A stretch of 16,243 bases of DNA from RGIG5612 sp963599255 (GTDB lineage Bacteria; Bacillota; Clostridia; Lachnospirales; Lachnospiraceae). The notes under the pieces were generated by a model, which was not told where the DNA came from, made no database searches, and worked only from the letters and a program-made list of their open reading frames with translations. The position numbers and the translations under genes were made by a program. Each line of letters starts with the position of its first letter. Within the stretch, counting starts at the first letter, position 1. Below are positions 1-7,679 of this stretch, piece after piece. Location: contig CAVBWS010000046.1 of the NCBI GenBank assembly GCA_963599255.1, positions 1 to 16,243 of the forward strand. The letters are read 5' to 3'.

Positions 1-53
1 AGAGCGCCGCCCTGTCACGGCGGAGGTCGTGAGTTCGAGTCTCATCTGGGTCG
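1..53 (+). tRNA. tRNA-Asp (GTC), 5' truncated by window edge
   Basis: The window opens inside the D-arm. The anticodon stem CCGCC/GGCGG (7-11 and 19-23) encloses the loop CTGTCAC, with anticodon GTC at 14-16. The T-arm (29-45) carries the standard TTCGAGT loop. The acceptor 3' strand is 46-52, with discriminator G53. The next bases are TTA, so CCA is not encoded. First visible member of a tRNA cluster on the plus strand. Confidence 0.93.
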
Positions 54-61
54 TTAGTGGA

Positions 62-81
62 GGATTGCTGAGGAGCAGTCC
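62..81 (+). other. stem-loop in the tRNA-Asp/tRNA-Val spacer
   Basis: GGATTGCT (62-69) pairs with AGCAGTCC (74-81) around a GAGG loop; one pair is a G-U wobble. There is no U-tract after it, so it is unlikely to terminate. It is more plausibly a processing structure between co-transcribed tRNAs. The rest of the 60-nt spacer shows only an isolated TTGACA (94-99) with no convincing -10 box. Confidence 0.35.
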
Positions 82-113
82 AACATTAGCTTATTGACAA
101 TTAGATATTGTTT

Positions 114-186
114 GGGATCTTAGCTCAGCTGGGAGAGCACCTGCCTTACAAGCAGGGGGTCATAGGTTCGAGCCCTATAGGTCCCA
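114..186 (+). tRNA. tRNA-Val (TAC)
   Basis: Full cloverleaf. The acceptor is GGGATCT (114-120) with AGGTCCC (179-185) and discriminator A186. The D-arm is TAGCTCAGCTGGGAGAGCA. The anticodon stem CCTGC/GCAGG encloses loop CTTACAA with anticodon TAC at 147-149. The T-loop is TTCGAGC. The next bases are TTT, so the 3' CCA must be added after transcription. Confidence 0.97.
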
Positions 187-193
187 TTTATAT

Positions 194-275
194 GGGGGAA
201 TTCCCGAGTGGCCAAAGGGGACAGACTGTAAATCTGCTGGCAATGCCTTCAGTGGTTCGAATCCACTTTCCCCCA
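194..275 (+). tRNA. tRNA-Tyr (GTA)
   Basis: Class II tRNA with a long variable arm (about 238-251). The acceptor is GGGGGAA (194-200) with TTCCCCC (268-274) and discriminator A275. The anticodon loop CTGTAAA has GTA at 228-230. The first anticodon-stem pair is an A-C mismatch (221/237). CCA is not encoded. Confidence 0.96.
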
Positions 276-288
276 TTTTTTTTAATAA

Positions 289-362
289 CGCGGGGTAGAG
301 CAGTCCGGAAGCTCGTCGGGCTCATAACCCGGAGGTCGCAGGTTCGAATCCTGTCCCCGCTA
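289..362 (+). tRNA. initiator tRNA-fMet (CAT)
   Basis: The anticodon is CAT at 323-325. Two initiator hallmarks are visible: the three G-C pairs at the base of the anticodon loop (GGG/CCC around CTCATAA), and an unpaired first acceptor position (C289 opposite T361) in acceptor CGCGGGG (289-295). Discriminator A362. No encoded CCA. Confidence 0.95.
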
Positions 363-376
363 CTTTTTATATGTTT

Positions 377-449
<73 letters not shown>

Positions 450-456
450 CTACCTT

Positions 457-485
457 AAAAACCACTGTGAAAACAGTGGTTTTTT
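457..485 (+). terminator. Rho-independent terminator of the tRNA operon
   Basis: The stem AAAAACCACTG (457-467) pairs with CAGTGG plus the T-run (474-484), around loop TGAAAA. The strand ends in TTTTTTG. It lies 8 nt after tRNA-Phe. Its T-run also forms the outer end of the inverted repeat bounding element A copy 1. Confidence 0.85.
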
Positions 486-638
486 GTTATAATAGTCCCG
501 GACAGCGACTGCATGACAGAACGAGTTCACTCGCTCTGTCATGCAGTCATTGGACGGGCAAGAAGACATGAGCACGGAGTGCGAATGGCTTCGGGGAATG
601 CGGAAGCACGAAGTGCGTAGCGTTCCACTATTATAACA
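485..638 (+). repeat. structured dispersed element A, copy 1 (candidate ncRNA or MITE-like repeat)
   Basis: This 154-nt element is bounded by a perfect inverted repeat; the IR extends to 480-496 / 627-643, 17 bp. Inside are CCCG 497-500 / CGGG 555-558; a long hairpin 509-520 / 535-546; GAAG 562-565 / CTTC 589-592, enclosing GCAC 572-575 / GTGC 579-582; and GGAATGC 595-601 / GCGTTCC 620-626, enclosing GCAC 606-609 / GTGC 613-616. The same helices recur at 8441-8609 with different bases in the long hairpin and in the 562-592 and 595-626 stems, so pairing is kept while sequence changes. Unpaired blocks are conserved (AGTCCCGGACAGCG; ATGAGCA). The end sequence TGTTATAAT fits an extended -10 box, so the element could carry its own promoter. 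There is no ORF of note. I do not recognise the family. Confidence 0.75.
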
Positions 639-654
639 AAAAAGGAAGTAACTC

Positions 655-699
655 ATCCTTACATGTATCCATTGGACGGGCAAGAAGAGAATGAAGGAT
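655..699 (+). repeat. fragment of element A (third copy, degenerate)
   Basis: CATTGGACGGGCAAGAAGA at 670-688 is identical to the core of element A copy 1 (548-566) and close to copy 2 (8505-8523). The flanks do not match, apart from a short ATCCTT...AAGGAT pairing (655-660 / 694-699). It looks like a decayed or rearranged copy just upstream of the membrane-protein gene. Confidence 0.5.
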
Positions 700-730
700 A
701 AAACACAGAAGAAAGTATAGGGTGAAAGAA

Positions 731-1294
731 ATGGGCAAATATACCGGATGGAAAAAGAGATGGTCATATCTTGATGATTATAAAAAGGGCATGAACGGAC
801 AATATGTTTATTACGGAACATATTATAATTTTGAAGGCACCAGCAGCGAGTTCAGAAGATATAAAGCAATTTTGGGAATGGCCGATTTTATAGTGTTGGC
901 GTTATTTATTTTGGGAGGTCTGATGGATGCCGGACGGATATGGAATACCTGGTATGTGGTTATTCCATTTGCTCTGGAAGCAGTATCTATCTTTCTTCTT
1001 TTGTGGAAGACTCTCACGCTTATTACAGAAAAGTCGCCGATCAAAACATATATTTATAAGAAGTCTGTTCTATGGTTTAAGCCGCTTGCATGGATAGTGG
1101 GAATAACGGCAGGGATTTCTCTCGTAATGACCCTTGTATGTATGTTGGTTAATCCTGATTATGTGAAGGTCACCGGATGCATACTTTATATGGTGATAAA
1201 GGCAGTTGTGATCATCTGCATTATTATTTTTCTTAAACTTATTTCAAAGTACAAATTCAGTCCTGACGCAGCGGAGGAAGCAAGAGAAGCATGA
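731..1294 (+). CDS. hypothetical four-helix membrane protein
   Basis: 187 residues with a basic, aromatic N-terminus (GWKKRW, Tyr-rich to about residue 40). Four hydrophobic segments follow, at roughly residues 48-65, 72-95, 115-140 and 148-170. There is no signal peptide and no motif I recognise. I chose ATG 731 because AGGGTGA (719-725) is correctly spaced for it; a GTG at 722 in the same frame would add three residues but lacks a good ribosome binding site. Its stop overlaps the start of the following ABC-F gene (ATGA, 1291-1294), so the two are translationally coupled and probably one operon. The function is unknown. A link to ABC-F activity is suggested only by the overlap. Confidence 0.8.
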   Translation: MGKYTGWKKRWSYLDDYKKGMNGQYVYYGTYYNFEGTSSEFRRYKAILGMADFIVLALFILGGLMDAGRIWNTWYVVIPFALEAVSIFLLLWKTLTLITEKSPIKTYIYKKSVLWFKPLAWIVGITAGISLVMTLVCMLVNPDYVKVTGCILYMVIKAVVIICIIIFLKLISKYKFSPDAAEEAREA

Positions 1295-3237
1295 GATTAC
1301 AGATAAGAAACGCTACAGTTGAATATGGCGCAGATATTATTCTGGATAAGGTTAATTTCGAGATTCATGATAAGGAAAAGATTGCAATTGTCGGACGAAA
1401 TGGGTGCGGTAAGACCACATTGCTGAAGCTGATTTCCGGGGATATAGAACCTGTAAATCCGGACAGCGATGAGGATTTTGCCATGATCAGGGCAGGTGGT
1501 CAGCAAATAGGTTTTCTGAGGCAGATTAATTTTACCGACACGGATATATTGGTGGGAAATGAAATCAGAAAGGTATTTGCACCTATATATGACTGTGAGC
1601 GGCGCATGGCGGAAATTGAGGAGAGTCTGTCTTCACTGGATCCTGAGTCACCGGAGGGCATTCGTATTCTCAATGAATACGCAGCGCTTCAGAAGAAGTA
1701 TGATGCCTTGGGAGGGCATGATGCTGAGCGCCAAATGCAGGTTATGTTTCAGCAGTTTGGATTCGAACTGGAGGATTTGAACCGACCGATAGGAACATTT
1801 TCGGGCGGACAACAGACGAAAGTCGCATTTATCAAGCTGCTTCTCAGTAGTCCTGATGTATTATTATTAGATGAGCCGACGAACCATCTGGATCTTCCTA
1901 CAATAGAATGGCTTGAATGTTATCTGAAAAATTACAGTAAGGCTGTGGTTATTGTGTCTCATGACAGGGCATTTCTTGACAATATTGTTTCAGTAACTTA
2001 TGAGGTGGAATATCATAAGCTGAAAAGATATGCAGGTAATTATTCAGCATTTGTCAGACAAAAAGAGGAGGCGCTGGCTAAGCAGGAGAAGGAATATGAA
2101 TCTCAGCAAAAGGAGATAAAGAGGTTAAGAGACTGGATAGAAAAATGGAAAAATACTCCGACAAAGGTTTCTTCTGCCCATTCCAAGGAACGTGCTATTG
2201 AGCATATGGATCTGATAGAAAAGCCCAGAAGATTTGATACAACTACATTCAAGGCGCATTTTTCGCCGAGAATTTCCAGTTATTCAGATGTGTTGGATGT
2301 AAGAAATCTGTCAATCGGATATGATCACGAATTAAGCCGTGTGACATTTCATATGATGCGAGGAGACAGGCTTGCAGTAATAGGAGAAAATGGAAAGGGC
2401 AAATCCACGCTGCTTAAAACGATCATGGGAATGGTGCCTGCGCTGGGCGGTACATATAAGATCGGTACAAATGTGGAAATCGGATATTATGACCAGCAAA
2501 AGGCGGTAATAAATGACGAGGATCCGAATCAGACTATTCTGGATAATTTCTGGGATATGTATCCGAGGCTTACCAATGAAGAAGTAAGGAGTACGCTGGG
2601 GGCATTTGCTTTTTCTCAGGAAGAGGTGGAGAAAAAACTGGGGCAGCTCTCGGGCGGTGAGCGAGTACGTCTGGCATTGTGTAAGATGTTCTATACAAGG
2701 CCTAATTTTCTTATTCTCGATGAGCCTACAAACCACATGGATATACTGGGCAAGGAATCCCTTGAGAAGATGCTCAAGTCTTATGAGGGCACGGTTTTAT
2801 TTGTATCCCATGACAGGTATTTTATAAATGAGATAGCAACGGGAATATTGAAAATAGGGGAAAATGAACAGCCGCAGCCAGAGGAATCTGCAGGCAGAAG
2901 CTCTAAGGGCAGCAACAGAAATAGTGCTTCCGAAGATCAGAGTGGCCGAAAGACTGAAGACGTACAATCCGGTAAGAGTCAGTTGGCAGCTGCAATGAGT
3001 GAAAGCAATAATCCCGGCAAGATAAGAGCTAAGATAGAAAGAAAAATAGAAAAATTAAATCAAAAGCTGGAAGAAAGCGAAACGGCTGCAGCGCAGATCA
3101 AAGAGCAGATAGCGGCGCCTGAATTGGCTACAAGATATGAGAAACTGATGGAACTTCAGGCAGGGCTGGATAAGGAAGAGCAGATGCAGGAAGAATTGCT
3201 CATGGAAATCATGGAACTGGAGGAAGAACTTCAATAA
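1291..3237 (+). CDS. ABC-F family ATPase (YdiF/Uup-like)
   Basis: 648 residues with two tandem ABC ATPase domains and no membrane segments, the ABC-F layout. Domain 1 has Walker A GRNGCGKTT (35-43), signature SGGQQ (171-175) and Walker B LLLDEPTNHLD (191-201). The charged, helical interdomain linker is about 245-325. Domain 2 has Walker A GENGKGKST (365-373), signature LSGGE (453-457) and Walker B ILDEPTNHMD (475-484). A Ser/Gly/Glu-rich low-complexity tether (about 525-575) leads to a C-terminal coiled coil (about 580-648), as in Uup/YdiF-type members. ABC-F proteins generally bind the ribosomal E site and relieve stalled or antibiotic-blocked ribosomes. Whether this one is housekeeping or a resistance factor cannot be read from sequence. 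GGAGG at 1273-1277 lies 13 nt upstream, inside the preceding gene; translational coupling probably dominates. Confidence 0.95.
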   Translation: MRLQIRNATVEYGADIILDKVNFEIHDKEKIAIVGRNGCGKTTLLKLISGDIEPVNPDSDEDFAMIRAGGQQIGFLRQINFTDTDILVGNEIRKVFAPIYDCERRMAEIEESLSSLDPESPEGIRILNEYAALQKKYDALGGHDAERQMQVMFQQFGFELEDLNRPIGTFSGGQQTKVAFIKLLLSSPDVLLLDEPTNHLDLPTIEWLECYLKNYSKAVVIVSHDRAFLDNIVSVTYEVEYHKLKRYAGNYSAFVRQKEEALAKQEKEYESQQKEIKRLRDWIEKWKNTPTKVSSAHSKERAIEHMDLIEKPRRFDTTTFKAHFSPRISSYSDVLDVRNLSIGYDHELSRVTFHMMRGDRLAVIGENGKGKSTLLKTIMGMVPALGGTYKIGTNVEIGYYDQQKAVINDEDPNQTILDNFWDMYPRLTNEEVRSTLGAFAFSQEEVEKKLGQLSGGERVRLALCKMFYTRPNFLILDEPTNHMDILGKESLEKMLKSYEGTVLFVSHDRYFINEIATGILKIGENEQPQPEESAGRSSKGSNRNSASEDQSGRKTEDVQSGKSQLAAAMSESNNPGKIRAKIERKIEKLNQKLEESETAAAQIKEQIAAPELATRYEKLMELQAGLDKEEQMQEELLMEIMELEEELQ

Positions 3238-3607
3238 TATATCCGGTATGACGGCTTCTAAAAAGTTACACCTTTCATGCATCCCAAGTTCAATTTGCTT
3301 TTAGTCTTCGGACAGTTTCACTGCAGAAAAATTTTCAAGAGTGTCTGAGAAAAATGCAGGCTGTTATCTAAAGCTTATGGTAAAGTGCATAAAATCAACC
3401 TTGAAAGCTGGTCATTATGCTAAAAAAGTAAAAGTTAGTTAAAAAATAAACAATGTTGTGATAGAATACAAGGGTATGTTCAGAGCATACCCTTATAAAT
3501 AATTTTCTAAGACTTTGATGCTCATTGGAATGTGAGCTTACTATATTAATAACAGGCATATCTGATGTCTGGAGAAGAAAAAAGAACATAGAGAAAGGCA
3601 AGAGAAA
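3238..3607 (+). promoter_or_regulatory. intergenic region with promoter and long leader of the beta-helix gene
   Basis: This 370-nt gap has no credible ORF. The best promoter is an extended -10, TGATAGAAT (3459-3467), with a weak -35 TTAAAA (3439-3444, 17-nt spacer). That gives a leader of about 134 nt. Right at the predicted start is a hairpin AAGGGTATG / CATACCCTT (3470-3478 / 3486-3494). A smaller stem GCTCA/TGAGC lies near 3520-3538. Upstream, TCGGACA (3308-3314) can pair with TGTCTGA (3342-3348), but there is no clear U-tracted terminator for the ABC-F gene. The translation signal is AAAGG (3594-3598), 9 nt before ATG 3608. Confidence 0.5.
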
Positions 3608-5845
3608 ATGAAATTAGAAATTATCAGTACATCATTAGTTAATGATTACAACGCAACCGGTATTGCATCTACAGTTACCGGCGCAGAGTACAAGGCAGAC
3701 GGTAAGGCAGAATCAGTTAAGGCTAAAGACGGCGAGGTTTTAGTTCTCGTTGTTGACGGCGTACAGAAGGATCTTATTGCCGGCAAGACTTATGACGTAG
3801 AAGGCAAATTTGATTTTGTATCTACTAAGGTTTACAGAAAAGCAGGACCAAGTGCGGCTCCTTGGGTTGGTGCAAAGGAAAATGAAAAGGCAACATATTA
3901 TTTCCGTCAGGCACTGCTGGTTAATGAAGGCAAGGTCGATAAGGAATGTTCAGTTGAAGAAGCTATCGTAGGCGGAACATTTAATGACAAAGAAGCAGAT
4001 GGCATTACAATTAATGCCGGCGGCGGACATTTCAATGGAATTCTCATTGATAATGGTTCAAAATTCGATATTAAAAATTCTAAATTCTATGCTCACGGCG
4101 ACGGCGGCGATGACCTGTCAGGCTGGGGAGCCATCATCATGGCTGACAACAAGTCAGAGTTAAATATCACAGATACATATATTGAAACAGAAGGCGCAAC
4201 CAGATGTTCAATTTATGTTGACAACACATCTATTGCAAATGTAAAGAATACAGTAATTTATACACAGGAGACACCTGATACATATGAAGAGTATCAGAAC
4301 CTGGTCCCGGGTATGATGAAGAGAGTACCATTTGCATTGGGTATGGACGGAACAGTTCGTTCATTAAATGTTATGGCTGACGGTCAGGGTAAGTTCGATA
4401 ATTGTATCGTCGTTTCAACAAGCTGGGGAACACTTTCAACAGACTCAGGTACAGCTTATGACATTTGCGGAACATATGCTATTGATGCTAAGAATACCTT
4501 CTCGGGAATCGGAACACTTGAGGTTGCTAAGGAAGGCAAAGAATATACAGCAGTTAAGGAACTTAACGGTGTTAAGTATGGTTTCACAGTAGGCGGTTCA
4601 GGCTATGTAACATATGCTGACTCAGGTGTTCACAATAGATATGAAAACTGCGAATTCTATTCACCTGACTTCATCCAGATCATGGGATCTGGTAATACAG
4701 GATCATCATATATTGACTGCTACTTAAATGCAGGACATACAGCATTTATGACACAGCAGACAGGCGGCGGTACATTTGACTTTACAAATACCACAATTGA
4801 TACAGTTGATTCTTTCTTCCAGATCAAATCAGGTGCTGCCAATACGGGATTTTCAAATGTTATTGTTGATAACTGCAAGATTAATTTCTCAGGCACATCA
4901 ACAAGAACAAAGGATGGAATCCTTGTAGAACTGGTTGAGTCAGATGATGCAGGAAATCCGGGCATTCTTACATATACGATCAATGATTATCCGGAAGAGC
5001 CGGTTGCTACCAATTCTTCAGTAAATGATTCATCAGCTACATTTAAGAATGGTTCATACAAGGGTGACATTTACAACAATATCTACAACTACAAGCAGGT
5101 TCTCAATGTAACATTGGAAAATGCTGAACTGGAAGGAACTGTTTCAGCAACAACCATCATCCATGTTGATTTGGAAGGCAAGCTGGTTCCTAATGGAACA
5201 GTCCTGAATGCTTATATGGGATCTAAGGAATATGATCACTGTGATTACCGTGCTGAAAAAGGCGGATATAAGGGAGACAGCAAGATAATAGGACGTTTCA
5301 AACATACTGCTGCACCTATGCTCAACAACCCGATCAATGTAACACTTAAGAATTCTAAGTGGAATGTAACAGGAAACGGATATATCAATGCTCTGACAGC
5401 TGATGCGATTACAGACATCACAGCAGCAGCACCTGTTACGGTAACAGTTAAGGCTCTTACGATCGGCGGCAAGGCTTACGCAGACGGAACATATACAGAG
5501 GGCAATGTAACAATCGTTGTTGATTCAACAGAAATCGAAGTTATCGATAATGGTGTATGCGATGCAGGCCAGACATATGGTAATGTCAAGTATGCATTTA
5601 TTGCTAAGACAACCGACGGTGAGTTAGATTCAAAGGCAGTTACGGTTAAGAGACAGAATTATATCGATGGTAATCTGTACTACAAGCTGATCCCTGCAGA
5701 AGGATATACTATCGTATCTGCTGAGGCTGAGAAGAGCACGATTGAGAAGAATACTGCAGGCGGCGAGTTGTCAATTTATGACAATGTTCTGTGCCCTGAA
5801 GGAAGAACAACAGAGATGGCTCTTCATATCACAGTATCAAAATAA
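3608..5845 (+). CDS. large predicted parallel beta-helix protein without signal peptide
   Basis: 745 residues. From about residue 95 to 620 the chain is a succession of short beta-strand/turn units rich in Gly, Asn, Asp, Ser and Thr (patterns such as 'IxIDNGSKFDIKNSKF' and 'YENCEFYS'). This is typical of right-handed parallel beta-helix (pectin-lyase-like) folds. The N-terminal 90 residues and the last 120 look like separate beta-rich domains. No hydrophobic leader, membrane segment, sortase motif or lipobox is visible. The upstream frame has no alternative start before an in-frame TGA at 3563, so a missed signal peptide is unlikely. Codon choice is strongly skewed to a small set (ACA, TCA, GTT, GGC, AAG), unlike the ABC-F gene, which suggests high expression. 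It stands alone between its own promoter and a terminator pair. No catalytic residues could be assigned; it could be a structural or cargo protein, or exported non-classically. Confidence 0.85.
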   Translation: MKLEIISTSLVNDYNATGIASTVTGAEYKADGKAESVKAKDGEVLVLVVDGVQKDLIAGKTYDVEGKFDFVSTKVYRKAGPSAAPWVGAKENEKATYYFRQALLVNEGKVDKECSVEEAIVGGTFNDKEADGITINAGGGHFNGILIDNGSKFDIKNSKFYAHGDGGDDLSGWGAIIMADNKSELNITDTYIETEGATRCSIYVDNTSIANVKNTVIYTQETPDTYEEYQNLVPGMMKRVPFALGMDGTVRSLNVMADGQGKFDNCIVVSTSWGTLSTDSGTAYDICGTYAIDAKNTFSGIGTLEVAKEGKEYTAVKELNGVKYGFTVGGSGYVTYADSGVHNRYENCEFYSPDFIQIMGSGNTGSSYIDCYLNAGHTAFMTQQTGGGTFDFTNTTIDTVDSFFQIKSGAANTGFSNVIVDNCKINFSGTSTRTKDGILVELVESDDAGNPGILTYTINDYPEEPVATNSSVNDSSATFKNGSYKGDIYNNIYNYKQVLNVTLENAELEGTVSATTIIHVDLEGKLVPNGTVLNAYMGSKEYDHCDYRAEKGGYKGDSKIIGRFKHTAAPMLNNPINVTLKNSKWNVTGNGYINALTADAITDITAAAPVTVTVKALTIGGKAYADGTYTEGNVTIVVDSTEIEVIDNGVCDAGQTYGNVKYAFIAKTTDGELDSKAVTVKRQNYIDGNLYYKLIPAEGYTIVSAEAEKSTIEKNTAGGELSIYDNVLCPEGRTTEMALHITVSK

Positions 5846-5884
5846 ATATTAAGCCGTGAGGTTTAAGCCGCAAGGCGATAATAA

Positions 5885-5921
5885 AAGGACCTGCCCACTG
5901 ATATCAGATGGGCAGGTCCTT
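5885..5921. terminator. convergent-region hairpin 1 (probable terminator of the minus-strand foldase gene)
   Basis: A perfect 13-bp stem, AAGGACCTGCCCA (5885-5897) with TGGGCAGGTCCTT (5909-5921), has an 11-nt loop. Read on the minus strand it is followed by TTTTATT, a reasonable U-tract. On the plus strand the tail is only TTGTTAT. It probably acts mainly on leftward transcripts but could stop both. Confidence 0.75.
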
Positions 5922-5955
5922 GTTATCTGAAGTTAATAACTCGAACATAAATATA

Positions 5956-5988
5956 CCCACCTGATGATATACAGCAGGTGGGCATTTT
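5956..5988. terminator. convergent-region hairpin 2 (probable terminator of the beta-helix gene)
   Basis: The stem CCCACCTG (5956-5963) pairs with CAGGTGGG (5975-5982), then CATTTT on the plus strand. Its stem and loop resemble the first hairpin (both contain CCCAC/GTGGG-type cores and GATAT loops). It lies 10 nt beyond the stop codon of the minus-strand gene, so the two transcription units converge here. Confidence 0.65.
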
Positions 5989-5992
5989 AAAA

Positions 5993-7549
5993 TCACTCTT
6001 TAGCTACGGCTTCAGCTGTTTCAGCCTCGCTGTCGGTGTCAACAGATTCTGTGATAACCGCATTATCTTCCAGGGCTTCCATTACCATGTTGTATTTGAA
6101 CTCGCAGTTCGTATATACCCACATGCCGGTTGTGCCGGAAGCTTCCTTATATGAGTCAACATCATATGTATCATTGTATCCTGTCAGCTTCAAGTATTCT
6201 TCCAGGGCTGCGTTCAGATCAGCATCTGTATATGTCATACCCTTATCCACCATGATCTTATTAACGATCATAGCAATATTAAGATATGACAGTGCCTCAG
6301 CCTGCTCATAAGCATCAGTTGAGGAATAACCTAACTGAGAAGCATATGTTTCGGTATCAAGACCGTAATATGATGCGTAATTAGACAGGTTTGTTGCTGC
6401 GAGATTAACAAGCATCTGAGCTGTTGTTGTATTATATCCGGCGATAGAAGTCTTAGATGCCAGGGCTGTGAGCATAGCGCTGTGAAGCTTGTATTTCTCC
6501 AGGTAGTTTCTGCTGTATTCCTTGAATCCGTCAATCGTGTCTATCTTCTCAGACAGATACTTCTCGGAAAATTCCTGAACCCATTCGTCTGTTAATTCAG
6601 GAGTATTGGCAACAGTCTTGGAGTGAATGGTTGTTGCAAATGTTGCTGTCTTGCCGGCAAGTCCGTCTATCTGAGTAAAGTCATCAGGGTACGTAACTGT
6701 AACATTAACTGTACTTCCGATTTCCTGCCCGATGAGCTGGTCTTCATATGTGTCAATAAGAGCACCTGAACCTAACTGAAGGGAGATATTTTCGCCTGAT
6801 CCGCCTTCAAATGGTTCATCCTCGCCTTCAAGTGTTCCTTCGTATGAGATGGTGATAATGTCGCCGTCGGCAGTGGTTCCCTCTGTAACTGTCTCATATG
6901 TAGTCTGTCCTGCAAGAACAGAATTGATGTAGGACTCAATGTCACTGTCAGATACTGTAACATCATCTTCAGCAAGCTCGATTGTTGAGTAGTCATCAAT
7001 AGTCACATAATCCAGATCGTTGAGAACGAAGCTGTATAAAATGAATGATTCATCATCATGGCGGATGATAGGCAGATTATCAATAATCTCGTAAGTGTAA
7101 TCTGTAGTTGTTCCGTTAACTGTAATCGTTAATTTGCCGTCCTCGGCTGTATATGTTCCGTCTGTTGCGGCATCATCTGCATAGATAGTAACAGATCCGT
7201 CTTCCTTGAAGTTGTAGATAGTTGTTCCGGCCTGTTTAGCAGTGGCGGTAAGATCTGTCTCTTCAATAATTGAGAGTGAAACACTGGATTCGCTCTGGGC
7301 ATAGTTGGCAATATAATATCCAAGAATGTCAGCTGTGACCTCATCGTCCGTTGATTCATCTGTATCTTCAGTATCTTCAGCGGCATCGGCATCCTCGCTG
7401 GCTGCGTCTTCAGCTGCATCTGTTACAGCCTCAGCTTCGGCTGCTGTTGTGGCAGCTTCTGTGCTTGCGGAGGCATCCTCAGCTGCAATTGCGTTCATGG
7501 AAAATGCCGTAACGGCCGCCATCATAATGGCAAAAAATTTCCTTTTCAT
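5993..7549 (-). CDS. secreted trigger-factor-like FKBP-type peptidyl-prolyl isomerase
   Basis: 518 residues. A Sec signal peptide (basic MKRK, hydrophobic core, Ala-rich cleavage zone around residues 20-24) has no lipobox cysteine. Next comes a very acidic Ala/Glu/Asp linker (about 24-72). Residues about 73-175 form a beta-rich segment with an 'F-x-E-D-G-S ... G-T-Y-x-x-x-D-G-K-L' pattern like small lipocalin-like domains. A trigger-factor type FKBP domain follows (about 228-312: GDIITISYEG, then the LAGKTATFATTI end strand). A helical C-terminal region is reminiscent of trigger factor/SurA chaperone arms. Likely role: folding of exported proteins outside the membrane. Start ATG 7549 is set by AAGGAG (8-nt spacing); upstream in-frame codons lack a ribosome binding site. 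The gene lies downstream of the Nudix gene on the same strand with a 130-nt gap. Confidence 0.88.
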   Translation of the reverse strand: MKRKFFAIMMAAVTAFSMNAIAAEDASASTEAATTAAEAEAVTDAAEDAASEDADAAEDTEDTDESTDDEVTADILGYYIANYAQSESSVSLSIIEETDLTATAKQAGTTIYNFKEDGSVTIYADDAATDGTYTAEDGKLTITVNGTTTDYTYEIIDNLPIIRHDDESFILYSFVLNDLDYVTIDDYSTIELAEDDVTVSDSDIESYINSVLAGQTTYETVTEGTTADGDIITISYEGTLEGEDEPFEGGSGENISLQLGSGALIDTYEDQLIGQEIGSTVNVTVTYPDDFTQIDGLAGKTATFATTIHSKTVANTPELTDEWVQEFSEKYLSEKIDTIDGFKEYSRNYLEKYKLHSAMLTALASKTSIAGYNTTTAQMLVNLAATNLSNYASYYGLDTETYASQLGYSSTDAYEQAEALSYLNIAMIVNKIMVDKGMTYTDADLNAALEEYLKLTGYNDTYDVDSYKEASGTTGMWVYTNCEFKYNMVMEALEDNAVITESVDTDSEAETAEAVAKE

Positions 7550-7598
7550 GTAAAATCTCCTTTTCTTGTTACCCCTATATTTTATAAAAAGCTGCTTG

Positions 7599-7617
7599 CT
7601 GTGCGATCCTTGCACAG
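7599..7617. promoter_or_regulatory. inverted repeat upstream of the secreted foldase gene
   Basis: CTGTGC (7599-7604) and GCACAG (7612-7617) flank a 7-nt spacer. The repeat lies just upstream of an AT-rich TATAAAAT stretch (minus strand, about 7575-7584) that could be the -10 of the foldase gene, so it would overlap the -35 zone. It could be an operator or a leader hairpin; the sequence alone cannot decide. Confidence 0.3.
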
Positions 7618-7679
7618 GCAGAAAGCAACATTTTATTCATTTTGTTGTCAGTATAGACACAGGTATTTTGGCCAGATCT

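Noticed and set aside
94..122. TTGACA upstream of tRNA-Val as a promoter
   Set aside because: At 17-nt spacing the -10 position would fall inside the tRNA gene and reads ATCTTA, so the genes are more simply co-transcribed.
450..821. Minus-strand ORF antisense to element A copy 1
   Set aside because: It runs through the terminator, element A and into the membrane-protein gene. The composition is not protein-like and there is no start signal.
7326..7553. Plus-strand Ser/Ala-rich ORF
   Set aside because: Antisense to the acidic linker and signal peptide of the secreted foldase; the repetitive composition mirrors that linker.
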